Positions 1-6,784 of a DNA stretch of 64,000 nt are shown in pieces. The DNA comes from Glycomyces artemisiae (lineage in GTDB: Bacteria > Actinomycetota > Actinomycetes > Mycobacteriales > Micromonosporaceae). The notes under the pieces were generated by a model. It ran no database searches. It was not told the origin of the DNA and was given only the letters and a program-made list of their open reading frames with translations. Both the position numbers and the translations under genes were made by a program. The stretch covers positions 62,001 through 126,000 of the forward strand of contig NZ_PVTJ01000009.1 of the NCBI RefSeq assembly GCF_003002955.1, written 5' to 3'. Position 1 is the first letter of the stretch; each line of letters begins with the position of its first letter.

Positions 1-339
1 CCCGCGCTCGCCCGCAGTGTCCGCCAGCGCGGGCCCCTGCACCGCAAGACGATCGAGAAATGGGAGTCCGGGACCCAGCCGATCTCCGCGCCGAACGCCG
101 AGGCCCTCGCGCGACTCATCCGGTACACCGACGACCACGTCGACGCGCTCGCCGCCGCCCACCGCCGCGGTAGCACGATCCCCACCTACGCCACCGACGG
201 CGAGCTGCACGCGGCCGAACCGGGCCTGTGGCCCTCGCTCCCCGCCTCGTGGCACCAGGCCGCCGCGTGGCGAGCCGCGCAGCGCCTCGGCGGCGGCACC
301 GACTACGCCGTCCCCCGCACGGACGACAGCGCCGTCTGA
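1..339 (+). CDS. XRE-family regulator, 3' part
   Basis: The frame is open from the window edge and ends at the TGA at 337-339, so only the last 112 residues are seen. The segment TIEKWESGTQPIS resembles the recognition helix and following turn of an XRE-type helix-turn-helix, and is followed by a helix and then a Trp-rich tail that I do not recognise. It lies upstream of an inverted-repeat operator and the GNAT-HTH-Cse1 operon, so it may be the regulator of that operon or a phage lysogeny regulator. The start and most of the DNA-binding domain are outside the window. Confidence 0.6.
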   Translation, partial: PALARSVRQRGPLHRKTIEKWESGTQPISAPNAEALARLIRYTDDHVDALAAAHRRGSTIPTYATDGELHAAEPGLWPSLPASWHQAAAWRAAQRLGGGTDYAVPRTDDSAV

Positions 340-466
340 TCGGGCGGTTCCCGGAGTCCCGGGCCGGGCATACGATCATGGAGCCGGGCCGCCGGGGGCC
401 AGTTACCACCAGGGCGGCCCGGCTACTTCGTGCTCGAAAATTCCTGCTACCCGACTGTAGACTAGT

Positions 467-483
467 ATACAGCCATGCTGTAT
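467..483. promoter_or_regulatory. Inverted-repeat operator in the promoter region of the Cse1 operon
   Basis: ATACAGC (467-473) and GCTGTAT (477-483) form a perfect 7-bp inverted repeat with a 3-bp centre. A further half-site CTGTA lies at 455-459. The block is unusually AT-rich for this DNA and lies 10-40 bp before the start codon at 494, which has no clear Shine-Dalgarno. It probably holds the promoter and the binding site of a dimeric HTH protein. The bound protein is unknown. Confidence 0.5.
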
Positions 484-493
484 TGTAGTTTAC

Positions 494-829
494 ATGACGA
501 TCTACCGCAGCAGCGACGACACCGAGTACACCGTCGCCTACGACCAGGCCGGTTACACCGACGGCGACGCCCCCGCCCACCACTGGTCCGCGGTCACCCT
601 CGACGGCGAGACCATCTCCGAGCTGTGGGCCCAGATCGACGACGAGGACGGCATCCAGTTCCGCGCCGGCCAGATCATCCAGGTCGAGACCGAGCCCGCC
701 TACCGCCGCGAGGGCATCGCCCGCCAGCTGTATGCGATCGCCTACGAACAGCTCGGCGGCGCCCTCCACCACTCGCCCGAGGAGCACCGCACCCACGACG
801 GCCACGCCTGGGCCCAGGCCGTCGACTAG
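494..829 (+). CDS. Small GNAT-like N-acyltransferase
   Basis: This 111-aa protein ends with a GNAT-type acetyl-CoA-binding motif: QVETEPAYRREGIARQLY at about residues 61-78, fitting the (Q/R)xxGx(G/A) pyrophosphate loop as RREGIA. The N-terminal half is acidic and short, so it is a minimal GNAT. No substrate can be read from sequence. It is the first gene of an operon with a small HTH protein (14 bp downstream) and an orphan Cse1. That context recalls AcrVA5, a small phage GNAT that acetylates Cas12a and blocks PAM recognition; this parallel is inference only. A plain metabolic or toxin-type GNAT is also possible. The ATG has no good ribosome site, so the transcript may start close to it. Confidence 0.6.
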   Translation: MTIYRSSDDTEYTVAYDQAGYTDGDAPAHHWSAVTLDGETISELWAQIDDEDGIQFRAGQIIQVETEPAYRREGIARQLYAIAYEQLGGALHHSPEEHRTHDGHAWAQAVD

Positions 830-843
830 CGAAAGGACACACC

Positions 844-1197
844 ATGCTGACCGACGAGATGACCGCCTGGCTCGGCCCCGCCGCCGATGAACTGACCGAC
901 GACCAGCTCGCCCGCTTCGCGCGCGTCTGGGACCAGGCCGAGACCGACTACCCCGGCAACGACGGCGTCGACGACCGCGCCACGGTCCTGTCCGCCGCAG
1001 TCCAGTACCTCCTGGGCGAGACCACCATCGAAGAGGCCGGCCGGCGCCGAGCGGCCTCCCGGGCAGCGGCGCGCCGCGCCTCCATCGCCGCCCAGCAGAT
1101 CGCGCTCATGGCGATCGAGGACGACATGTCCGAGTCCGAGGCCGCCCGCTGGTCTACCGTCAGCCGCATGTGGCTGCGCAAGCGCCTCGGCAAGTAA
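844..1197 (+). CDS. Small HTH protein, Aca-like position
   Basis: The 117-aa protein starts at an ATG preceded by GAAAGGACA. Its N-terminal half is acidic and helical, the middle is an Arg/Ala-rich helix, and the last 25 residues (MSESEAARWSTVSRMWLRKR) have the layout of a helix-turn-helix recognition unit of the kind found in resolvase and transposase tails and in small phage proteins. It sits between the GNAT-like gene and cse1 (18 bp gap). Small HTH genes beside anti-CRISPR genes often encode Aca autorepressors, and this gene fits that position, although size and motif alone do not prove it. Confidence 0.6.
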   Translation: MLTDEMTAWLGPAADELTDDQLARFARVWDQAETDYPGNDGVDDRATVLSAAVQYLLGETTIEEAGRRRAASRAAARRASIAAQQIALMAIEDDMSESEAARWSTVSRMWLRKRLGK

Positions 1198-1215
1198 CCC
1201 GAACGGAGACCCCTC

Positions 1216-2685
1216 TTGCGTTTCAACCTGCTCGAACAGCCCTGGCTCCCGCTCCTCGACCACGACGGCCGCACCCGGGAGGCCACCCTCCTCGACGCGC
1301 TCACCGGCGCGCACCGGTACCGGGCTATCGCCGGTGACGCCCCGACCCAGAACCTCGCCCTCCTGCGGCTGCTCCTGGCCGTCGCCGACGCCGCCACCGG
1401 CACCCTGGAATGGGAGCGGATGTGGCGCTCCCGCGCCCTCGACGCTGGTGCGATCGGCGCCTACCTGGAGGCACGGCGCGACCGGTTCGACCTGCTCCAC
1501 CCCGACGCGCCGTTCTACGGCACCATCGGCCTGACCACCTCCCGCGGCGTCCGCCTCCCAGCCGCGGTCATCGCCGACGCCGCACCGGGCAGGCACTACT
1601 CGATGCGCGAGGCCGCCGGGCTCGCCCGCGTCGGCTTGGCCGAGGCCGCCCGCTGGCTCGTCCACGTCCACGCCTACGACATCGCCGGGATCAAACCCGG
1701 CGCCGAGGGCGACCCCCGCATCGTCCGCGGGAAAGTGTTCGGGATCGGCACCGGCCCGTGCGGGGCCTTCGCCGGAATCCACCTCGAAGGCGCGACGCTC
1801 GCCGAGACGATCCTGCTCAACCTCGCCCCCGACGGCGCCCGCGGCCGCGGCGGCGACCTCCCGGCCTGGGACCGCGCCCCCGCGACCGCGGCGCCCCGCG
1901 ACACCGAGACCCCCACGGGCCTGGCCGACCTCTACACCTGGCAGTCGCGCCGCGTCTGCCTCACCTGGGACGAGGACAGCGTCACCGGCGCCGTGCTCTG
2001 CCAAGGCGACCCCTACGCGCCCGAATCCGACCCCGAGCCGATGGCCCACCGCCGCTGGGACAGCGCCGGGAAGCGGTGGCGTCGGCGCCGGTTCGACGCC
2101 GCCCGTCCCGTGTGGCGCGACCTCGCCGACGTCCTCGCCGCCGACGGCCAGACGGCTCTGGCCCCGCCCGTCATCGACTGGGCGCGCGACCGCGCCCTCC
2201 TGCTCGACGGCGACCTCACACTCCGCGTCACCGGCACCGCCTACGGCACGCAGGCCGCGGTCGTCACCGACGCCGGCTCGGACGCCGTGCCCCTCCCGGC
2301 GCGGCTCCTTACCGACGAGGCAGCCCGCGACGGACTCGCCGCCGCGGCCGCGGTCCTGCGCGGCACCGAGCACGCTCTTACCCGGTACGTCCGCACCCTC
2401 GACACCGCGGCCGGATCACGGGAGACCGGCGCCGGTCCCGACCGGATCGCGCTCGCCGCCCGCGGGCCGCTGGACGCGGCGATGCGAGCGTGGCTGTGGG
2501 AGGAGGCCACCCTCGACGAGCTGCACGATGAGGCCCGGACGGTTGCTCGCGACCTCGTGGACGCCGAGCCGGTCTCGGCCGCCGCCTGGCGCGGACGGCA
2601 GATCGAGGGCCGGTGGGTCACCGCGGGGACCGCCGCCCGGCAGTTCCAGGCCGACCTCGCCGTACTCGACCGGGCGACCGCCTGA
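1216..2685 (+). CDS. casA: Orphan type I-E CRISPR Cascade large subunit Cse1/CasA (Cas8e)
   Basis: The 489-aa product is close to full length for Cse1 (about 500 aa). It opens with FNLLEQPWLP, the family hallmark, and keeps the blocks FDLLHPDAPF near residue 90, IGTGP followed by LEGATLAETILLNL at about 175-200, PTGLADLYTWQSRR near 233-246 and EPM near 274, with a C-terminal helical-bundle region. In Cascade this subunit reads the PAM, wedges the duplex and recruits Cas3. As I recall the family, the loop before IGTG usually carries a Gly-Gly pair; here it reads IVRGKVF, so PAM sensing may be altered. The TTG start follows CGGAG. No cas3, cse2, cas7, cas5, cas6e, cas1, cas2 or repeat array is visible nearby. 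Confidence 0.88.
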   Translation: MRFNLLEQPWLPLLDHDGRTREATLLDALTGAHRYRAIAGDAPTQNLALLRLLLAVADAATGTLEWERMWRSRALDAGAIGAYLEARRDRFDLLHPDAPFYGTIGLTTSRGVRLPAAVIADAAPGRHYSMREAAGLARVGLAEAARWLVHVHAYDIAGIKPGAEGDPRIVRGKVFGIGTGPCGAFAGIHLEGATLAETILLNLAPDGARGRGGDLPAWDRAPATAAPRDTETPTGLADLYTWQSRRVCLTWDEDSVTGAVLCQGDPYAPESDPEPMAHRRWDSAGKRWRRRRFDAARPVWRDLADVLAADGQTALAPPVIDWARDRALLLDGDLTLRVTGTAYGTQAAVVTDAGSDAVPLPARLLTDEAARDGLAAAAAVLRGTEHALTRYVRTLDTAAGSRETGAGPDRIALAARGPLDAAMRAWLWEEATLDELHDEARTVARDLVDAEPVSAAAWRGRQIEGRWVTAGTAARQFQADLAVLDRATA

Positions 2686-2707
2686 CCGACGATAGGCACG
2701 ACAAAAG

Positions 2708-2735
2708 CGCCCCCGCTCCACTCGGAGCGGGGGCG
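2708..2735. terminator. Bidirectional rho-independent terminator
   Basis: CGCCCCCGCTCC (2708-2719) pairs perfectly with GGAGCGGGGGCG (2724-2735) across a 4-nt loop. TTCT follows on the + side, and a run of T follows in the - direction. It lies between the convergent cse1 gene and the end of the late lysis operon and should stop both transcripts. Confidence 0.88.
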
Positions 2736-2754
2736 TTCTGCTTGCGCTGGCGGG

Positions 2755-3021
2755 CTACTTGGTGGTCGTGTCCTTCACGGCACCGAGCGGGATCATGCTC
2801 GCCGAGCCCGCCGTCCCGACCGGCGCGGAGCCGATCGACCACGCGACGCTCGCACCGACTGCGAGGCCGACGATCGACCACGAGTCGACCCAGTCGACGT
2901 CGCGGAGGCCGCGGATGGCATCGGCGGTGAGCACGGCGAACCAGGTCCCGCCGAACGTCTTGATCGCGCGGTCGCCGGTCTCGACCCAGAAGGCCGTGGT
3001 GTAGTACTTCGACTTGGACAT
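2755..3021 (-). CDS. Holin, r1t type
   Basis: The 88-aa protein starts at an ATG behind AAGGAGAA. The N-terminal segment FWVETGDRAIKTFGGTWFAV matches the r1t holin pattern (FWxDxxERAxKT), followed by two hydrophobic stretches at about residues 24-33 and 45-65 separated by the charged DVDWVD turn. Such holins collect in the inner membrane and release the endolysin. It is the last gene of the late operon, just before the terminator at 2708-2735, with the endolysin about 2 kb upstream in the same direction. Confidence 0.8.
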   Translation of the reverse strand: MSKSKYYTTAFWVETGDRAIKTFGGTWFAVLTADAIRGLRDVDWVDSWSIVGLAVGASVAWSIGSAPVGTAGSASMIPLGAVKDTTTK

Positions 3022-3026
3022 GGTGG

Positions 3027-3254
3027 TCAGTTCTCCTTGCGGTCGAGTGCAGCCCGCACGAAGCAGTCCTTCGCTTCGAGGAGCTTGCGGAGCCCAGCGG
3101 TCAGCTCGGGCCCGTCGGGGAGGGCGGCGATCATCGATCCAGCGAGCTCGCCGCACGGGCGCGAGACCGCCTGGAGTCGCTCGGGGAGGTGGGTGTACTC
3201 GAATTACCGGGCGAGATGCGCGGTCTCCGGGTGAAGGCTGCTGAGGTCGGACAT
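3027..3254 (-). pseudogene. Small late gene broken by an in-frame TAA
   Basis: An ATG at 3254 with a good TAGGAG site opens MSDLSSLHPETAHLAR and is stopped by TAA at 3206-3204. The same frame then continues for 59 more codons (FEYTHLPERLQAV to DRKEN) and ends at a TGA just before the holin. Start, ribosome site, GC3 bias and the 2-5 bp spacing to the holin all indicate one 75-residue gene with a Tyr-type codon changed to TAA in the expected ARYFEY-like sequence. The only downstream Met is about 25 residues further on, so a truncated product is unlikely. A sequencing error is the alternative. Confidence 0.75.
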
Positions 3255-3280
3255 GATCGACTCCTAGTAGATTCGTACAC

Positions 3281-3571
3281 GTGTCTGATATCGGAGGTTC
3301 TCGGCCGGTGGTGTGCTGGATGGCGTCCGCGGTGACCGCGCCGCAGTACCGGCACCAGGTGCTCATCACGCCAGCGAAGGACGGGCGGTGGCGGGTGCGG
3401 CTCCAGGCGCTCGCGGGCGTCTGCGACGAGTACGTCGCCGACGGCCTCGGCTACTGGGAGGCCGCGCAGGAGGTCCACGAGATCCTCGCCGCGCTCGCCA
3501 TCTACGGCGACTGGCAGATCGCGATGTGGCGGAGCGGCGGCGAGCCGGTCCCGCCGCGGCCTACTCGGTGA
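3281..3571 (+). CDS. Hypothetical protein, + strand moron
   Basis: The frame has very strong G/C third-position bias over its whole length, which marks it as coding although it opposes the late operon. The 96-aa product has no family I recognise; it is Trp- and Arg-rich (WRVRLQAL, EAAQEVHEILAAL) and could be a compact alpha/beta fold. The GTG at 3281 has no clear ribosome site. ATG 3320 is an alternative start and would leave 83 aa. It overlaps the end of the convergent collagen-like gene by 11 bp. Its orientation between late genes suggests it is expressed in the lysogen. Confidence 0.55.
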   Translation: MSDIGGSRPVVCWMASAVTAPQYRHQVLITPAKDGRWRVRLQALAGVCDEYVADGLGYWEAAQEVHEILAALAIYGDWQIAMWRSGGEPVPPRPTR

Positions 3572-4259
3572 CGATGCAGCCGACGATCTCGACCGGACCG
3601 TCCGTCGTCAGCGGCGTCAGCGGCCCCGGGCTCGACCCCTCCGGGCACATCGGCAGGCCGTGCTCGGCGATGTACGCCTCGATCTGCGCGCGGATCTCCT
3701 CCGCGGTCGGCGGCCGCCCCGGATCGCCCTGGGCGCCGTCCTGACCGTCGGCCCCATCCTGCCCGTCAGCGCCCGCCGGGCCCGGGGCGGGCGGGTGCTC
3801 GGTCAGGTACGCGGCCATCGCCGCATACAACTGGTCGTAGAGCAAGTCCGGATGGTCGGCCAGGACCGACGCGAACGCCGCGGTCAGCTCCGCGGCCGAC
3901 GGCTCGAACTCGTAGGGGTGCTCGGCGAAGTAGTCCGCGAACGCCGCCTCGATCTCCGCGGCGGACAGGCCCGGACCGGGAGGCCCCGACGGGCCGGACG
4001 GGCCCGGCGACGGGGAGTACTCCGGGTCCTCCAGCAGCTCCTCCGGCGGCGGCGCGACCGGCTCGATGCCATGGTCTTCGGCGTTCGACTGCTCGTCGCC
4101 GAGCGCCTGCTCCAGCGCATCGAGCTGCTCGGACTGCTCGTCGAGCTGCTGGGCCTGCTCTCCGACCCGGTGCGCGGTCAGCGTGATCCCGATCGCCAGG
4201 ACCGCGCTGATCACGGCGACGATCACATCGCCGAGGCGGCGCTTTGCTTTGCGGCTCAA
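3561..4259 (-). CDS. Membrane-anchored collagen-like protein
   Basis: The 232-aa protein has a basic N-terminus and a TM helix at about residues 10-30 (VIVAVISAVLAIGI), then a coiled coil rich in EQ and LD (35-58). A first Gly-X-Y run (PGPSGPSGPPGPG) follows near 85-97, then two repeated acidic modules of the form AAEI.AAF..Y.AEHP, and a second Gly-X-Y run (PGPAGADGQDGADGQDG) near 160. Collagen-like phage proteins are usually trimeric virion or lysis-cassette accessories. Here it overlaps the preceding coiled-coil/TM gene by 4 bp (ATGA), so it belongs to the lysis cassette. Its role is unknown. Confidence 0.7.
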   Translation of the reverse strand: MSRKAKRRLGDVIVAVISAVLAIGITLTAHRVGEQAQQLDEQSEQLDALEQALGDEQSNAEDHGIEPVAPPPEELLEDPEYSPSPGPSGPSGPPGPGLSAAEIEAAFADYFAEHPYEFEPSAAELTAAFASVLADHPDLLYDQLYAAMAAYLTEHPPAPGPAGADGQDGADGQDGAQGDPGRPPTAEEIRAQIEAYIAEHGLPMCPEGSSPGPLTPLTTDGPVEIVGCIVTE

Positions 4260-4600
4260 GTCGTCACCGCCAGGATGATCGAGACGACCAGCGACACCGC
4301 GGGGACCACGATCGCGGTGATGGCCCAGCGGCGGGACGCGACCCGCTCCGCCTGCGCCTTCTCCGCGTCGTTCTTGCGCTGCTCGGCGGCACGCTCCAAG
4401 TCATGGTCGCGCTCGGCCTCAAGCCGTTCAAGGTCCCGCTCGACGACCTCGACGCGGCGCACGAGCGAGGCGTGGTTCGCAACGTAGACCTCGCGCGGCA
4501 GGAGCTTTTCGAGCCCGGCCTCGATCTTCGCGAGCCCGTTCTTCGTGTCCTCGCGGAGCTGGCGGATCTCGCGTCCGATCGCTTCATCAGCCACGATCAC
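4256..4600 (-). CDS. Coiled-coil protein with C-terminal TM segment, XhlA-like
   Basis: The 114-aa protein is a charged coiled coil over residues 10-90 (ERDLERLEAERDHDLERAAE and similar), ending in a single hydrophobic helix AITAIVVPAVSLVVSIILAV. This is the plan of XhlA-type haemolysin/holin accessory proteins, which sit at the membrane and help holin-endolysin lysis. It lies between the endolysin and the collagen-like gene and overlaps the latter by ATGA. The family assignment rests on architecture, not on conserved residues. Confidence 0.6.
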   Translation of the reverse strand: MIVADEAIGREIRQLREDTKNGLAKIEAGLEKLLPREVYVANHASLVRRVEVVERDLERLEAERDHDLERAAEQRKNDAEKAQAERVASRRWAITAIVVPAVSLVVSIILAVTT

Positions 4601-4622
4601 CTCCCACCCAGGCGCACGGCCG

Positions 4623-5468
4623 CTACTTGGCCTTCACGCCCGTGAGCGTGCCGCCGCTGAACTGGACGTTCTCGGGCAGCTTGACCGGGTTGGCCTTGAG
4701 GTACGCCGCGACCGCGGCGGCGACCTGCGTCGAAGACGGCGGGGTCGTGGCGGGTGCCTGCTTCTTGATGAGGGCCCGCAGGAGCTGCGCGTACGCCGCG
4801 GCGGTGAGATTGTCGCCGTCCGTGGCCGACGACCCGAGGGAACGCCGCGCCGCGAGGAGCGCCGCGGCCACCTTCGGCCCGTACTGGCCGTCCTTCTCGC
4901 CTGGGTCGAATCCTGCGTCGGCCAGGACGTACTGGAGGGCCTTGACCTCCTCGCCTTCGTCGCCTCGCTTGAGACCGATCATGTCGTCTTCTCCGATGGT
5001 GATGGGCGACGAGCCGCCGCCGATGATGGACTGGATCTTGGCGACGGTCAGGCTCGCCGCCGAGCTCGGCGTGAGTTCGACGTGCAGGTGGCCGTCGTGC
5101 GGGTCGGAGCCGTCGTAGTCGCGCCAGCCCGAGTCGGGGTAGCGGCACGACCAGACCTTGCCGTTGAAGATGATGAGCTGGATCCCGAGCTCGGCGGAGT
5201 TGAGTCGCAGGGCGTTCGCCAGTGCCCAGCCCCAGGCGGGCCAGCCGGAGCCGGGCCGGTTGTAGGGGGCGGTGCCGAGGTCGCAGGCGCGGCCGTCGCC
5301 GTGGATCGAAATTCCGGAGCCGAGGCTCTTGCACACGTAGATGCCGAGGTTCGCGGCGCCGCGGTCGCCGTACGCGCCGAGGTACCAGGACATGAGGGCC
5401 TTGTTGCCTGGGCGGGCGAATCCGCTGCACTTGTTGGCCGAGTAGTACGGGCCGCGGTAGATGCTCAC
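4623..5468 (-). CDS. Endolysin: M15-type peptidase plus peptidoglycan-binding domain
   Basis: The 281-aa enzyme should cut cell-wall peptides at lysis. The N-terminal half carries the zinc motif SIHGDGRACD (His56, Asp63) and HDGHLHVEL (His127, His129) of the D-Ala-D-Ala carboxypeptidase/L-Ala-D-Glu endopeptidase family M15. Residues about 160-215 (LKRGDEGEEVKALQYVLADAG, DGQYGPKVAAAL) form a PG_binding_1 repeat, and a Pro/Thr linker leads to a short C-terminal segment. There is no signal peptide, so export depends on the holin. The GTG start overlaps the upstream stop (GTGA) and follows GGAGGA. Confidence 0.88.
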   Translation of the reverse strand: MSIYRGPYYSANKCSGFARPGNKALMSWYLGAYGDRGAANLGIYVCKSLGSGISIHGDGRACDLGTAPYNRPGSGWPAWGWALANALRLNSAELGIQLIIFNGKVWSCRYPDSGWRDYDGSDPHDGHLHVELTPSSAASLTVAKIQSIIGGGSSPITIGEDDMIGLKRGDEGEEVKALQYVLADAGFDPGEKDGQYGPKVAAALLAARRSLGSSATDGDNLTAAAYAQLLRALIKKQAPATTPPSSTQVAAAVAAYLKANPVKLPENVQFSGGTLTGVKAK

Positions 5469-5611
5469 TCGTCCTCCTCGGGGACGGGGGTGCAGCCCGC
5501 GGCGGGCTCGACCCAGTCGGGGTGTCCGGGCAGGACCGGGTCGGGCGGGACGTCGACGTACCCGTCGGCCTCGGCGAGGAGCTCCTCGGTGTCTTTCTGG
5601 TGGTCCGCCAT
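5465..5611 (-). CDS. Small acidic protein ahead of the endolysin
   Basis: This 48-aa acidic, Pro-rich protein (MADHQKDTEELLAEADGY to EEDE) has an ATG with a GGAG site and a stop that overlaps the endolysin GTG by 4 bp. It has no recognisable domain. Coupling to the endolysin suggests translational linkage, perhaps as a lysis-timing peptide, but nothing shows this directly. Confidence 0.6.
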   Translation of the reverse strand: MADHQKDTEELLAEADGYVDVPPDPVLPGHPDWVEPAAGCTPVPEEDE

Positions 5612-5643
5612 CGGATCCTCCAATGTGCTCGTAGGGTCAGAGC

Positions 5644-5895
5644 ATGAGCGAGCAAGCGCCCGTGCAGGTCAGGACGGCCCGGTCTATCGGTGGTGTCCTG
5701 GAAGTTCTTGGCGTGGTCGTCGGGCTCGCCGGAGTGTTCGGTGGCCTCGTGCTCGCCGCGAACGTTGGTGTCGTCCCCGGTCTCGCCGCGGGCCTCGGCG
5801 CGGTCGTGTCCGGGGCGGTCGTCTACGGGCTCGGGCAGGTCCTCGACACGCTCGCAGCGATCCTGCTGGAGGTGTGGGAGCAGGGCGGCGACTAA
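5644..5895 (+). CDS. Two-TM membrane protein, + strand moron
   Basis: The 83-aa protein has strong third-position G/C bias and is embedded opposite to the late genes. It has hydrophobic helices at about 15-38 and 42-62 in a Gly/Val/Ala-rich composition with short polar ends. The ATG at 5644 follows GTAGGGTC. A small membrane protein made independently of the late operon fits superinfection exclusion or another lysogenic conversion role, but no family is recognised. Its end overlaps the convergent tail gene by 4 bp. Confidence 0.65.
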   Translation: MSEQAPVQVRTARSIGGVLEVLGVVVGLAGVFGGLVLAANVGVVPGLAAGLGAVVSGAVVYGLGQVLDTLAAILLEVWEQGGD

Positions 5896-6398
5896 GGGAG
5901 CGCGAGCCAGCGGCGGATGGTGACGCTGCCGTAGGCGGCATCGACATCGAGCGCCACCGGGGGCGCCTCCGGGTCGAGGTCGGGCGCGTACGCGTCGCCG
6001 CGGTAGACGACGGCCATGCGGTGGCCCTCCGGCCATTCGGCGGGTACCTGGTAGACGTCCTCGGTGTGCATCGCGAGGACCGTCCTGACCGGGTCGGTTG
6101 AGCCTTCCCGCTGGGGTCCGATCTGTGTCCAGATCCGGTCCTCGGGTGGGAGTTCGGCGTCGAAGATCCACAGGCCGTAGCCGACCGCCACCAGCGGGAA
6201 CTCGGTCATGTTGGTGACGCGGGCGCGGGCGGTGATGTCGAGGATGTCGCTGGGCTCGGCGGGGAAGACGAGTCGCAGGAGCGTCTCGTATGCGACACCG
6301 GGTGCCGAGGACACCGCCAGCGCGGTCGTGGTGACCTCGCGGGTGGTGTGGGTGCCGCCGGTCGGTTCGGTGGTCGACGCCGGGCTGAGGTAGGTCAC
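5892..6398 (-). CDS. Tail-region hypothetical protein
   Basis: The 168-aa protein begins at a GTG overlapping the upstream stop (GTGA). It is rich in Thr, Val and Ala, with beta-type segments such as VAVGYGLWIFDAELP and HRMAVVYRGDAYAP. It is the last gene of the tail-tip block before lysis, so a virion surface or host-contact protein is likely. No catalytic motif is visible. Confidence 0.65.
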   Translation of the reverse strand: MTYLSPASTTEPTGGTHTTREVTTTALAVSSAPGVAYETLLRLVFPAEPSDILDITARARVTNMTEFPLVAVGYGLWIFDAELPPEDRIWTQIGPQREGSTDPVRTVLAMHTEDVYQVPAEWPEGHRMAVVYRGDAYAPDLDPEAPPVALDVDAAYGSVTIRRWLALP

Positions 6399-6772
6399 TC
6401 GACGGGTCCTGCGGTCTCGTGGAGGAGCCAGCCTTCGACGTGGATCGCGGTGGCCGTGTTCGACCAGGAGCTGAAGTACAGCAGTCCGGTCATGAGGCGG
6501 CCGCGGATGACCGCGCGGTCGAGTTCGGCGTCGACACCGAAGGAGGCGCCGTAGTTCTGCGCGAACTGGGCGTCGGGGCTGGCGCGGAAGGAGATGATCT
6601 TGAGCGCCGGGGGGAAGGTAAGGGTGATGGTGGACGCGCCGACGCCGTCGAGGGTGAGGTCGTCGCTCTGGTACTCGGTGTCGTTGGCGAGTTCCCAGGC
6701 ACCGTTGACGATGCGGAGGACGCCGCCGACTCTGCGGTGCTGGGCGCCGTCGGTGGCGGTGAACAGGGACAT
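6395..6772 (-). CDS. Tail-region hypothetical protein
   Basis: The 125-aa, beta-rich protein (STITLTFPPALKIISFRA, GLLYFSSWSNTATAIHVEGW) starts at an ATG behind GGAGG in the leader at 6778-6784. It sits between the three related tail-tip proteins and the 168-aa gene, with which it overlaps by 4 bp. The segment TLTFPPALKII resembles the middle of the neighbouring tail-tip family, but the similarity is weak. It is probably a small virion component. Confidence 0.6.
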   Translation of the reverse strand: MSLFTATDGAQHRRVGGVLRIVNGAWELANDTEYQSDDLTLDGVGASTITLTFPPALKIISFRASPDAQFAQNYGASFGVDAELDRAVIRGRLMTGLLYFSSWSNTATAIHVEGWLLHETAGPVE

Positions 6773-6784
6773 GGTGGGTGCCTC

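Noticed and set aside
475..1197. A long + frame from 475 that reads through into the HTH gene
   Set aside because: The first 120 codons are Arg/Pro-rich and overlap the GNAT-like gene in another phase; the real start is ATG 844 with a ribosome site.
1..2700. CRISPR array near cse1
   Set aside because: No spaced repeats of 25-35 bp could be found in this interval or elsewhere in the window.
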